Assembly: GCA_025531455.1 (NCBI GenBank)
Contig: JAMYHL010000005.1
Location: 310,001 to 374,000 of the forward strand
Direction: 5' to 3'
DNA from: Apiotrichum sp. Y4204
Lineage: Eukaryota > Basidiomycota > Tremellomycetes > Trichosporonales > Trichosporonaceae
Length of the DNA: 64,000 bases
Under the pieces are notes generated by a model. The model saw only the letters and a program-made list of their open reading frames with translations, made no database searches and was not told the origin of the DNA. Below, piece by piece: positions 44,013 through 56,092 of this stretch. The position numbers and the translations under genes are program-made. The stretch's first letter is position 1; each line of letters starts with the position of its first letter.

Positions 44013-45224
44013 ATGGTTTCTGGCAACATGAAGGCTCTCGTCTATGACGAGGTGGGTTTTCCCTTACATATCTGAGCCTTTTCTCTAACCGCCAGCCCCG
44101 CAAGTTCTCGGTCAAGACTGTCCCCATCCCCAAGATCGGCGATGACGAGGTCCTTCTCAAGGTCATCATCTGCGGCTTCTGTGGAACTGACGTGAGTACT
44201 TTGGATAGAAGAACTTGATAGCATGTGCTGACTGCCAGGGCCACATCCACGAGGTAGGCAAATTGCTGTCGAGCTACGATACTGACTCTCCAAGGGTGAC
44301 TTCAACCCCAAGTTCCCCCTTATCCCGGGCCACGAGGCCGTCGGTGAGGTCGTCGAGATGGGCAAGAACGTGACTGGCTTCGAGAAGGGTGACCGTGTCG
44401 CCGCCGACGTTGGATGTGAGTGGCCAGCAATAAGATGCAGCCTGTGCTAACCTTCAGTCCAGTGCGGACACTGCCACTACTGCCGCCGCGGACAGATTCT
44501 CATGTGTGAGAACATGACCGCCGCCGGTGTCCAGTCGGACGGTGGCTTTGCCGAGTACATCAAGTACCCCTACTCGCGTTGCTACAAGATCAAGAACCTC
44601 TCCGACGAGGAATCGACTCTCCTTGAGCCCGCTTCGTGCGCCGTCCACGGAATGGACAAGCTCCAGATGCCTTTCGGCGCAAATGTCCTTCTTATCGGTG
44701 CTGGACCCACTGGTCTCATTCTCGCCCAGCTTATGAAGATCGGCGGTGCCTCGAAGGTTACCATCGCGGCCAACAAGGGTATCAAGATGGACCTCGCTCG
44801 CAAGATCGGCGCCGGTGACGAGTACATCGACCTTGACCGTGAGAACCCCAAGGCGCAGTGGGACCAGATCAAGAAGGACAACCCTTACGGCTTCGACGTT
44901 GTTGCCGAGTGCACTGGTGTCGAGAAGATTGTCAACGACTCAATCAACTACGTTGCCCGTGGTGGAACTCTTCTCGTCTACGGCGTCTACGAGGACACTG
45001 CTCGCGTCTCGTGGCCTCCGTCGAAGATCTTCGGTGACGAGATCCGCATCATCGGCTCGTTCTCGCAGGTCTTCTGCTTCCCTCGCGCTGTCGAGCTCCT
45101 TGACTCGGGCAAGGTCAACGTCAAGGGCATGGTCACCGACGTCTACACCATCGACCAGTGGCAGGAGGCTCTTGACAAGATGAACTCGCGCAAGGCTCTC
45201 AAGATCGCCATTCGCCCCAACTAA
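44013..45224 (+). CDS. ARD1: D-arabinitol dehydrogenase (zinc MDR family)
   Basis: Exons 44013-44051, 44096-44191, 44239-44253 (15 nt), 44295-44415 and 44458-45224 encode 345 residues. The catalytic zinc site is C-G-F-C-G-T-D-G-H, with G-H-E-A-V-G-E and a later Glu. A structural zinc loop has [15 protein letters not shown]. The Rossmann motif is [13 protein letters not shown]. The sequence most resembles fungal ARD1-type NADP-dependent D-arabinitol dehydrogenases of polyol metabolism; a related sorbitol dehydrogenase is possible. A pyrimidine-rich leader with a likely 141-nt 5'-UTR intron (43866-44006) and strong codon bias suggest high expression. Confidence 0.88.
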
Positions 45225-47985
45225 ATGACGATAGCTGGTCATTGACGCAAATGGCTGCTGGATTACACAGGACTCGGCGTCACCCCTTGCGGGTGTCATG
45301 TATTAGAAGATAAGATGCGATGTAGCCAGATTGAAGTCAATTGTTGCTGATATGCAGAGGAAAGAAGCAATACTTATCAAAGGATGACATGCAGGTAATC
45401 GGACGTCTTTGCCCACAGGCCGTGGAACAGGGGACCGTGTACCGTGCGCTTCTCGTCATGCCCATGATAGTGTCACACCGGCCTGACGGAAGCCGGAAGA
45501 GCTCTACGGTTCATTATCGGAGCATTCTTGACAGAAGGCCCGAGAATGGTCCCCGGATGCGCGACATAACCTGGGTGCTTGATACACGCGGGAACTTAGC
45601 AGAAGTGCAGAACGGACCCCTTGAGGGCGCTTTAGCAACGCGACAGGGTGGGTCGTCAAGCGTCACGATGCACATCGTTACGGCCAGGAGCGGCGAAGCG
45701 CCGAATCGAGCTGCGGGCCGCAGCTGAAGTTGGCAGGCGAGGAGGATCAACAAGCTCTCCCCTAGCGTAGGACATACGGATACCACTGTCGCGTATTCGT
45801 TTGCTGAGTGATCGAGAATATGTTATCCGCAGGGGGGAATATGAACGCTCCACTATAGAACAGCCGGTTCGCCAGGGAGAAACGATCAGTGGAGCCGCCC
45901 ATCAGTGCAGTCGTGATATGGCTGTCCCGTGAGTTCTTGTGAGTGATTGTCGCGGGACGGTTAATGGCGGGGTCGGAGAGTAGACGGATGGAGAAGTGAC
46001 AGTAATGAGAAGGCTCAGCATGCGCTTCTCGTTTACGGACCCGAAGGACATGAGCACGTTCCTCGTCGAGAAGTGAAGGCACCGAAACCTTGCGACATTG
46101 ACCTCGATGCGCCTCAGCTCCACGAAAGCGGACAACGGAACGCCCCTTGCCGCTGACTCCCACTGAAACCCGAACCATTGTGTCAGTGGCCTCGAAATCT
46201 CGACAACAACATCTGGCGCGAAGATAATCTGGCCGATCATGGCCGAGGATGCCAATCATGCGTCTACCGTACATTTTCATCTGAGAAGCAACGGTCATGG
46301 CGCCATGGGCCGAAACGACCTCCCACCGATGCGCGCGCACCGGCATATCCTGTTAATAAGCGGCCCAAGCCCATTCTCCATCTCGGTTCGTCGTTTTGTC
46401 AAAAATCGGTTCCGAAACGAGTCGATCTGGCATCTATTCTCGGAAGCTTGCAACCACGCAACCGAGAGTACGCGAGAGTGGGGGTGTCGTGATGTGTGTG
46501 TTTCACCTGGAAATTCCTCGTGAACACGCTGTGGCAGTGGGCCCAAGAGGTCAAGATCCCAAGAGATGCGAGATCATGTGCGATCAGCATGCAGTACGTG
46601 AGCACAATGTGTGTACGCACGCATGCACGCGTGGCGCGCTGCACTACGCGCACGACGAATGCTAAACCCACAATCAATTTCCCGGTCAAAGTTGCCCACC
46701 GCATTAGCTGCCCCAGCCTCCACACCTCGCGCCACACTCCGCGCGTGCATCCCCGCCCACATTCCTCTCTATCAGCGGCGCTAGCGGCACAAATATGTGC
46801 CCCATACCCCGTGATTAGCTGCGTGATTCCGACTGGCTGAAGGTTCAGGAGTTGACAGCATGTAGGAATCATCGTGTGCAGCGGTGCAGCGTCCTGTGTG
46901 GCGCGTGGCGGCTCTATTTTGGTTGTTGTCGGTCAGAAGCGGTGAAGCCATTGGGAGATGTGCGCTGGGCGTGTAACATGTGAAGCGGGAGCCCTTGTCC
47001 TGTATATCCTGTATCTCGCGACGGTTCGCATTGCGCACAGTCCAGGTGTTTGCCAGACAGTGGCGAAGCCTACGCGCACACACTCCAGCGCAAATACTTC
47101 CCACACCTCACCCGCATATAGTCACTCCGGAGGCGCCGCCACCACACGCACGCGCGTCCTCCTGCATTGACCATCGCGCGCCGTGCCGCTTGCGCCTTAC
47201 GCGATCGTGCTTATCTCGCGACATCGGTAGGATGCGGCGAGGGGTTAAGGGTGACTAGGGTGGGTCGGGTGGAGTCGGGTCGGGGCCGGTCTTCGGGTCA
47301 TTCCGGGCCGTTCGCATTCTCGCCGACAACTCGGCGTCTAGTCCGGGATCCAACGGACTGCCCGTTGCGGTCCACTACGGCCCTGCGGCCTGCGGCCCTG
47401 CGCGAGTCTGGGCCTTCCGCGTATTTCCCGCGAAGCCGCGATTGCGCTTTCTGTCTTGTAGATTTGTCCTGTCGGAATCTGCGATCGAGCGACGGATACC
47501 TGGATATCTACCAGTTGGCTATACCCATTCCCGCACAGACGGCTTCGGCATAACGCGGATGTGAGAAGTGCAACCAAGGATCCAAGGAAAGATATGGGAA
47601 GTGGCAGAACCGACCACTGTCCGCATCGCCCCGGCCGTACGACTCATAGAACGGACTTCGTCGGCTGAACGTGGGCGAGAGTGAAGACCCGAACGGAGAT
47701 AGTTGCCTGCAGCCGTCAATGGTGATCAAGGAGCACATCACAAGATGCCTCAGAACCCTTCAGCTGTTCATATCAGCTGTCCAGGTTGCCCTGCAGGTGC
47801 CCAAGTGTCCCCTAATCCGAGAGGTTCGCGAGGACCCGGCCGATCATCTCTGTTGGATCGCGTGTCAACCTTGTTTCATTGGTGCGGTATCTAAGACTCT
47901 GATAAGATAACGCGGTCATGTGGCACACGAGCACTGTCTCATCGTTGGCGCAAATGGCGGACTCATGAAACAATGCATATCAAGT
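45225..47985. other. Long gene-poor region with unassigned overlapping open frames
   Basis: About 2.8 kb with no gene that I can support. The minus strand has two overlapping frames (45762-46346, 194 codons; 45902-46255, 117 codons) of mixed, partly protein-like composition but no family match. At 47239-47290 there is a G-rich tract beginning GGGGTTAAGGG. The rest is GC-rich non-coding sequence. Confidence 0.4.
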
Positions 47986-49333
47986 CTACTGGGCCGCAGC
48001 TTGCTTCGCCGCCTCCTCAACACTGAGAACAATTTCCTTGTTCCCGACCCTCCTGGTGCGGTGGTGCACACCGAACGTCAGCGCATAGCCTGGAGGCAGC
48101 TCGGAGCCAGGCGGGGGCAACTCTAGAAGTGGCCACGATGCCGCGACGGGCTTGGTGAGGGTGATGTCGACCTTAGTACCGAGGATGCGGTAGCTGCACT
48201 GGTCCGGCACGATGGTACCATACAGGTCGAGGGTGCGCACAACGCGCTTGTTCCCGGGAAGGTGAAGATCGAGGTGCACCTGCTGCGGGGTGAATGTCAC
48301 CTTTGAAGTCTCCTTGTCGGCACTGCGGGTTAGTTCGTACCAGCATTGAAGAAAAGACGGCAAATCATCACGGTGACCCGCGCCTCCGCCCGTGCCCCGT
48401 CTCATGACCCAGACTCACCCCTTGGCATACGCGCTCACATTGACAGTGAGAGGCGTCTGGTAGTGATCGATACGACAAGGTACGACCTCCTCCTGGTTCG
48501 GATCCTTCTTGGCGCCCACGAACAGGTGCTTGCCCTCGGTGCACCCAGCAATGTTGAGGAATTCGGAGAACTCGAGCACGCGGCGCTTGCAGCAGAGGTA
48601 TCCCTTTGATCCCTCATGGAAGACCGGCTGTCGTCAGAAAGAGTCCAGAGCGCGTTACCCACAGCCTTGGGGTGGTAGCGACAGACCGCCTTGGGACCGT
48701 CTCCGCGGCTGACGTCCTCGCCCTCCCACTCCGCACCGCAGCCCAGGCGCTTGCACTTGGCACCAGCAGGAACAGGAACGCTGAGGTCATCCTCCTCTGC
48801 CTCCTTCTGCACAGGCTGCGGCTGAGGTGTCGGGGCATGCACTGCAGTCTCCGCCGGTGTCGCAGGTTTTGAAGGAGGCGCGGATCCATACGTCTCAACA
48901 CCGCCCTCGACCGTCGACGGAGCGGCAGCGGCAGGAGTAGGCTTTGGCGCGGCGATGGGTGTCTCCGTCGTGTGCTTTCCAGTCGTGCATCCCTGATGTC
49001 AGAGGCGGTGTCGTGGTAAGGACCGATGTAGTCAAGTAACTCACCGGAATCTTCATGAACTGGTCAAATTCCATCACCGGCTTGTTCACCTCCTTGCAGC
49101 ACGCTGTGGTCAACGTTCCTGTTCTATTCTGGGTAGCCTGCATACGTACACCACGACTTTAGGCCTTCGTGGAACACCTGTGCGTCAGCTTCTCGTCTTC
49201 TATGCGTCATGCTTCAAGCCGCAGAGGTGACGCTGGGACTTACAGGTGCTCCGGAGTGGTATGAACAGCTCCCTTCGGCGTTGTTCGCCTCGTCATACTC
49301 CTTTCCGCATCCCTTGTGTGTGCAGCGAGGCAT
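47986..49333 (-). CDS. CHORD-CS domain protein (CHORDC1/Rar1-type Hsp90 co-chaperone)
   Basis: Exons 49333-49244, 49177-49150, 49103-49045, 48992-48663, 48627-48419 and 48322-47986 encode 350 residues. Two zinc-binding CHORD domains are visible: the first from C-T-H-K-G-C-G-K-E-Y through F-H-E-G-L-K-S-W-S-C-C-K, the second from C-K-R-L-G-C-G-A-E-W through F-H-E-G-S-K-G-Y-L-C-C-K. A Pro/Ala-rich linker separates them. A C-terminal CS (p23-like) domain follows, with V-T-F-T-P-Q-Q-V-H-L-D-L-H-L-P-G-N-K. Such proteins bind Hsp90 and Sgt1. A CACGTG lies about 190 bp upstream of the start (49521-49526). The splice at 48662 is chosen because it gives K-A-P-V-F-H-E-G. Confidence 0.9.
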
Positions 49334-51747
49334 TCTGGTCGCAGAGAACGTGTGTCGCGAAGAGTAAACTGTCAGTTTAGTGGTCCAAAGTCGACCTCTG
49401 TTGGTCACTGTCGGTGTCGTCAGAGGAGCGGCGTCGCAGGTGGAGGGCAAGATCGGTCTTGGAAGGTCTTGTGGAGATTCCAGAAAATGACAGAAAAACA
49501 CGCGAGAGTCATGCAACTATCACGTGACTGCTCTCACATGCCGATACCTTGTCAGTTGAATAAAGCAGTCGCGCTCTTGAATGTCGACAGTCCATGCTTG
49601 ACAGTTGGGAACGAAATACCATGCTGTCCTACAGGGCCAGGGGCAGCGTACAGCATGGGGCATCAAGAACTGTATGCGCGAGGGTTATAGGGTTATAACG
49701 CTATAATAGCCCACGTTGTGCTCGCACTCGCTTCGGCCGTGGGGACCCCAGGACCCACTCCAGCGCTTGTGCCGCGTTACACGCCCGCAAGGCTGTTCTC
49801 CGCTTGGCCGGGGACTGTGCCTCGCAGTTTGTAGGTATGTGCGCGCGGTGCGCAGTTCCGTAGCTCGTCAGCTTGCACATCTGCACCCGCTGCACGCTCT
49901 CCAAATCCGCAGTTCATTCATCAACGATTCGCGTTGCGTGTGCGCAGCACGCAGCGATCTGAAAGGCCACAGGGGTGTTGAACTGCGATCCAGGATGGCC
50001 AGGATCTAAGTTGATCTATACAGTATGCTGTATGTAGCACCCTCATACCTGCTCCGCATCTCCCTCATACATGGACACGATTCTGGGGCACTAATCGTCA
50101 AAGCTCAAAGCTCGGAGCTCAGGGGGTATTGGTAGGCAGGTGATCACAAGAGCTATACTGGGTACGGACAATTGCGGACACGGTACTGATAGGGCGATAC
50201 GAACAGCCATCGCTGTAGTACATGGCTATCCACGCCCCCAAAGGGAAAATAAACTCAATCAATCCTCCGACCGAGGACGCGACGCGCCTCTCTTTCATTC
50301 ATGTTCACCTTACAGCTCTGCTCGCCATCCGCTACGACAGCCACTCGTCACGGCTGACGAGAACGCCATGGCTGGTGCGCCCCGTGTACCTGTGTTCCCA
50401 CTGATCATTGATGCATGGCTGGAGATTTCTGTGGACGGTTTCACCGAGATCTGGGATGTGCCGAGCATCAGATATGCTCATACCGCAGACTACCGCAGTC
50501 AGTCGACGCTCGCAGCGTGCGCATCATGCGCAGCGTCCCGGTTCGCAGCGCAGTACAGTGCGTGTACTCCGTACAGTCCGTGAAGTACGCGCGTAAGCAC
50601 TCCGCATGCAGTAACCGCGCACCGCGATCAGCTGGCATAAGCATACATACAATGATCCTCTCCACTGTGGCCTGCGTGCGCCTCAGTGACCTGGGCATCT
50701 CGTAATCTCGCGATCAGTGGCGCCCATATGCACGGCGCACCCGCGCCGATCCGCGAATACAGTTCATGTGTGTTCTCCGCTCAATTCGTCCAGCCATCCA
50801 TGGGAGTCACCGGCCTGAATGACCTGGACCATCTGGATTGGCTGGGCAGCGTGGAACACTTGAATAAGCAACGCCTCGGAGGGAGGTTCAAGCTGGCGGC
50901 CTCGTGCAACTCACCAGCCAAACGCGCTCCTGAACCGATCGAACCGAGGCCCGAGGTGAGTGATATGCTTGTTTTTTTGTCCCTGGCGGCCCAAGCGCGG
51001 ACGATACCAGTCGCCGGTGACCAGTTGCCGGTGAACAGGTGTGGCACACGACAATTGAGGGCCGGTTGCGACGCCGACCGCGATGCAGGACAGACTCACG
51101 ATGTACGATGCGCGATCCATATGATGCCCAAACCAAAGTCCCAGAGCGTTAAGCGCGCGTTAAGTAATCCATATCAGGAATGTCGGCTGCTGCCGGGCCG
51201 ATCGCGGCAGGCACCTCGACATAAGGAGGGTTGCTCTGGGCCGTTCAGAGCAATCTCCCACTGTCGTTTCGGGAGGCTTCCACCGTAGACTGACCACCAC
51301 AAGCCATCGTACTGTCGTTGGGCGTTGCGCATCGCCTGGCTGCTGTTTACGGACTGCGCATCCGCTGCCAAGCCTTCATGTTAAACACCTGCGGGTTCCC
51401 GAGTAATTACATGTGGAACACTTTGCAGAACAGCCGCAGTACGATGGAATGTCTCGTCACTTGTTGAGCAACATTGCGGGACATTCTTGGCAGGAATGTC
51501 CCTTCGCTAACAAGTGCCCGACATTAATCGTAATCGTGCCTCCATACCGCCCGCAATGACACCGAGGTTGGCCACAGTCAGTGGATCAATGAATAACGCA
51601 ACCGCCAGGCTGTGTACGCAGTCGCTGGGAAAACATTCTATGGAATAGGAAGGGTTCAAGTATCGGATCTACACGGCCAGCGCGCGCACGGCTGACCAGT
51701 TTGCAAGTGGCTTATGACGCCATGGTCGTGATATACATCGTCGCCGT
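49334..51747. other. Long gene-poor region
   Basis: About 2.4 kb without a supported gene. It contains a doublet AGGGTTATAGGGTTATA (~49681-49697) and several short frames without coding character. No tRNA, rRNA or transposon signature was seen. Confidence 0.45.
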
Positions 51748-52939
51748 CTACTGGTCCTTGCGCGACTTGTTGACGCCAAGGTTCTTGTTGATGTCCATCA
51801 TGCGCGGCGGGACCTGGACGCTGGTGAGCGCGTAGAGTCCGAGGCCGAGAATGGGGAAGAAGATGAAGAACGCAACAAAGAGCGCGGAGAGGAGCGGTGT
51901 GGTGAAGTAAACGTAGTCCTCCTTCGGGGGCCTAGTGTCGTTCGTGCCAGGACGCTTGGAGGGCTTCTTCTTCTTCTTGTCCTTCTCCAACGACGCGATC
52001 GGGCGCTCGTCACGCTCGCTGTGCGACTTGACCTTGCTCAGATCGCGAGTGCCAGTAAGAACCACCAGACTCCGCTCCGGAAGGTTCGCGGGGAGAACCA
52101 GGTCTGTCGTGAGTTGAATGAAGCCGCGTAGCCAAACTCACCACCGTGCTCGGCGTTGACGTAGATGATCTTGCGCCCTCCGGAAGGTCCACTGTACGAC
52201 TTGACGACCTCCGCCCCACACCTGGTTGACCACGACTTGATGGCAACGTCCAAGGCCTCGCGATCAGGACGGATGAGGTAGGGAATGTGGAGGGCGACCA
52301 TGTCTTTGCCACCGAGTGGAAGGTCAATGCCGTCAAGGTGAGACTCGTGAAGCTGCCAATGTTAGTACACGAGCCAGAATGGACTGGGCCAGAGAGAAAA
52401 GCAATACCCACCTCGTCCATGTGGGCAACAACGACAGCGTCCCAGTCGCATCCGAGGCTCGCGAGGGAGCCAAAGACCGCATCGGCACCGATCACGCCAG
52501 AGGTCAACTCTGCTGCTGCTTCGGCGAGAACGTCATTGCTGTCATGTCAGCATCCTCTTGGAGAGAAAGTATGTGAGAGTTCGTTCGGCATCGGGCCGAA
52601 GTGAGGTGCGTGACAGCGCTGGAACAAGCGGAGACCTGGGCACACGGCTACGGAGGTGCTGTTAGGACCTCAAGTCCGCCTAGCGTCGAGGTGACAGTAA
52701 ATGACGACCGGACTAGAACACTATCGCAGTTCGAAAGTCTCCAAGGCATCTCCGAATCCTTCCATCGCGCCTGGCCACGTTCGACCTTCCGGGTTACAGG
52801 ATTGATGTTCGACGTAGACGTCATCAGACTCCACGACTTACGGCTGATTGGACCAGACGAGAAGCGGCGACGAGTCGCGGAACGCCGAGACTGCGGTGGC
52901 GAAAACGAGCGCCGCAGAGGCGCCGACGGTGAAGCGCAT
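51748..52939 (-). CDS. BIG1/VOA1-like ER membrane protein
   Basis: Exons 52939-52842, 52538-52412, 52352-52142 and 52103-51748 encode 263 residues. A signal peptide (MRFTVGASAALVFATAVSAF) precedes R-D-S-S-P-L-L-V-W-S, the beginning seen in BIG1/VOA1 proteins. A luminal region with H-M-D-E and I-P-Y-L-I-R follows, then one C-terminal membrane span (LLSALFVAFFIFFPILGLGL) and A-L-T-S-V-Q-V-P-P-R. BIG1 is needed for beta-1,6-glucan and cell-wall integrity, while Voa1 assists V-ATPase V0 assembly; the family boundary between them is thin and I cannot decide. Intron 1 (303 nt) is unusually long for this window. Confidence 0.75.
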
Positions 52940-54637
52940 TGTAGCGGGCGGTGGGTGGTGTTGGAGGAGTGACAGATGGTGACGACGGAGATGGGCAGCG
53001 TGATGACCACATACCAGGTGGCATGGTGGCAGCGCGGCGGCGAACACGGCCTGGTAGCACCAACAGCCACCGTGCTGTCTGGCGCGCCTAGATTATTGTG
53101 GTGGGGTGGAATACATAACTTTGCGGTCGCTAGCCTAAATAGAAAAAAACAGGTCCTCATTTATAATCCCGCATAAATCGCCGGGGCCATAATGAGCATT
53201 TGTTGTTTATGTGGCGGATAAAACGCCATCGACGATGACGACATGGATGAGGATCACGAGGAGTCTGGCCAGACGAGACCTTTGGGCAACTGTAAAACGA
53301 CGGCGCAACGGCGATCCAGGCGATCAGGTCAGAGCACGGACGTACGGGCTTTGGGGCGCTCGGAGGCTGTAGAGACATGGGAGGTATGCATCAACGCATC
53401 TCTTGCAATAGGATCGGCAGATAGTAAGAGGGCCAAGATGGGCAGAAGCGGGCAGATGGGATCGCTCGCGTGCACACTTTTGTTTCAACTAAATGAACCG
53501 GTGTTTAAGAAACTGGCCTGTCTCTGCAAGCCATCTGCGCACACTGTCGAGACAAAAATCGATTAAGGAATAAACATTGTTCCTCGTCACTGTGTAACCG
53601 TCTGGTCATGAGCAATGTCAGCTCGTTGATGGTGAGAAGAGTTGAGCTTGTGGATTGTTGACATTGCGTCGAGGCCAGAAGCAACAGGCATTATGATCAG
53701 ATGATCCGAGAGTGACGACATTGTTCGGGACGCGTACGGCCCACTACCAGACCCACTTCCCTTCTGCCCTTCTGCGCCTTTTGCTGTTGCCTGCGGCATC
53801 TCGGCCAATTACAGTATGATTTCCGTTTTCTATTGACGGTGTCTAATTAGACCCGGTGCCCTCCATGGCTCCCAAATCCTCGTGATCCGAAAACGGTACG
53901 CGTTTCCTGCCCGTGTTTGTAGTGTCTGTAGATCAGTCTCTCCCCTTTTGCATTGCTTCTTCCCCTCCGGTCCCCTTGTGAAGGGCTTCTGTTCCTTTTT
54001 TGGGCTTGGCTGCTGTCCCCCTGTCATTCATCTTCTGGTCATATTAGCACGATTCAAATGCAGTCATAATTAGCTTTGGTTGCCTTATTTGTTTGTAATT
54101 GCTCAACAACAACAACAAGACTTTTTTGTATGGGAGATTCAATTACCCCGCGCGCCCAACCACCAGCCCAGCTGATGTCCCTCCTTCCCTGTTGCTCCAC
54201 TCTCGCATCTTCCGCTCCTTCCCCTCTGCCCCTCTGGCCCCTCCCCCTTCCTCACCGTACACAACATTGACACAACTCCTTACTCTCTCTCTCCCCTTTC
54301 CTTCCCTACACAACACACAACATTCCATCCACTCATCCATCCATCTACTCTATCCATTCAATCTTTTCCATCCATCCATCCACCCATCCATCCTGCTCTA
54401 CACGTCGACTCGCGACTGCATCGATTCGACCCCCTTCACACACGCGTGCTCGTCCACAGCCGCGTCGCGGATTCACACAATCTATTCCCCCCAGTCCCGT
54501 GTGGCTACTCTCCCATCTACCCGTCGCTACGGAACATCCTGTACGCGTCGCCTTCCTGTTTATTTATTTTTTCTTCATCGCATCCACCATCACGCGTGCT
54601 CAAGAATCCATCCACTCACACCACAGCAGCCACAGCC
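52940..54637. other. Divergent promoter region with CATC microsatellite
   Basis: About 1.7 kb with no gene. The last 450 bp before the PWWP gene are strongly pyrimidine-rich on the plus strand (ctctctctcccctttccttccc) and contain CATC repeats. Confidence 0.5.
54324..54393 (+). repeat. CATC tetranucleotide microsatellite (interrupted)
   Basis: Interrupted runs of CATC, for example catccatccatc and catccatccatccacccatccatcc, lie in the pyrimidine-rich leader of the PWWP gene. Confidence 0.8.
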
Positions 54638-56092
54638 ATGTCGGACGAAGTTGAAGCAGCTCCCGTCGTTGCTCCGGTCGAGGTGCCCCCGGTTGTCACC
54701 CCCAGCGACGTAGCCTCGTCGACCGCTACCGCGCCGAAGCCCAAGGCCAAGGCAGGAGGATCCAAGGCGAAGGGAAAGAAGGCACAACAGCCCGTGGAGG
54801 ACGTCAAGTACGAGTACGGCGACATTGTCCTTGGCCGTCTTCGAGGATACCCTCCTTGGCGTGAGTGGATTGAAAGACGCGTCGCGTTCTCAGTGCTGAC
54901 ATCGTGTAGCTGCGCGGGTGTGTACCCCGGAAACATCCACCTGACCTCACCTACTGACATCCAGATTACTGACCCCGAGGACCTGCCCGCCAACGTTCTC
55001 AGCCAGCGTCCCAAGTCGGCATCCGTGTACTGCACGCAGTTCTTCCCCCAGGGCGACTTGTGCGTGTCTCAGCCTGCGATCTCGGCTAACCCTCCAGCTC
55101 CTGGCTTGCGCCGAGGGATATCTCCCCGCTGAAGCCTCATCAGATCGATGCCTTCATTAACGAACCCCACCGCAAGGCCTCTGGCGCGCTCCGCGATGCG
55201 TACAGGACAGCGCAGGACCCCACCGAGTGGGACGCGACCCAGGCTGCTGCCCGTCGCCAGATTGAGGAGGCCGAGGAGGACGTGGACCAGCTGGAGGAGG
55301 AGGAAGACGACGACGAGGAGGCACCCAAGGCTGGCAAACGCAAGCGTGCGTCCCAAGCTACGCGGAAGGAGTCGAACGGGAAGAAGGCCAAGACAAGCAA
55401 GAAGGTACGTCTGTCTGGTCCACGCGCTGGATGTGATGGGTAGGTGCTGACCCCCCAGGCTGAGCCGAAGGCCGACAAGCCCAAGTCTGACAAGAAGGCG
55501 GACAAGACTGCGCCTGTCGACGAGGCTGGTGGTGAGTTAGGAGCGAGCGACCCCGCATGTGGGCTGCTGACGCGTAGAACCTCTGGACCCCGAGGCCATC
55601 AAGGTTAAGGACTGGCGCCACAAGTTGCAGCGGGCATTCCTTGTGAAGGGCGTACCTGACGCCTCCGAGATGGACATGTTTGACAAGCTGTTCACTGAGA
55701 TTGAGAGCTACGACGGAATGAAGGTAGAATACCTGCAATTCTCAAAGATCGGCAAAGGTATGGCACCACCTCGAGAACACAGGCTGACACCGCAGTCTTG
55801 AAGAAGATTGCTGCCCTCACGAACATCGCTCGCGACGATGAGCTCCAGATCACCAACCGGGCAACCAAGCTCATGAACAAGGTGAGTCTCCACATGCTGT
55901 GCCCACTAACTCTGCAAGTGGCAGAACGAGATTATTCAGCCTGGTGGATCCGCCGAGTCTGCCAACGGCGACAGCAAGCCGGATGAAACCCCTGCTGCCG
56001 CCGCACCAGCAGCCGCCCCAGTAGACGCTGCCCCCGCTGCCGACGATGCGCCCGCAGCGGAGGCCCCTGCCGAGGAGAAGACCGAGGCGTGA
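54638..56092 (+). CDS. PWWP-domain chromatin protein with LEDGF/IBD-like helical domain
   Basis: Eight exons (54638-54860, 54910-54917, 54965-55059, 55098-55404, 55459-55531, 55578-55757, 55796-55881, 55925-56092) encode 379 residues. Exon 2 is 8 nt. The PWWP domain reads G-D-I-V-L-G-R-L-R-G-Y-P-P-W-P-A-R and later G-D-F-S-W-L-A-P-R-D. A Lys/Glu-rich linker with likely nuclear signals (K-R-K-R, K-K-A-K-T-S-K-K) follows. Then a helical bundle (F-D-K-L-F-T-E-I, F-S-K-I-G-K-V-L-K-K-I-A) resembles the LEDGF/HDGF2 integrase-binding-domain fold. The C-terminus is Ala/Glu/Pro-rich. PWWP domains bind H3K36-methylated nucleosomes. The second-domain match is from pattern only. Confidence 0.82.

Noticed and set aside
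47239..47290. Interstitial telomere or G-quadruplex as an annotated feature
   Set aside because: Only one imperfect telomere-like unit; G-richness alone is weak evidence, so it is left as a comment.
50928..50970. Possible second tRNA around a TCGAACC motif
   Set aside because: Flanking sequence does not form acceptor or anticodon stems.
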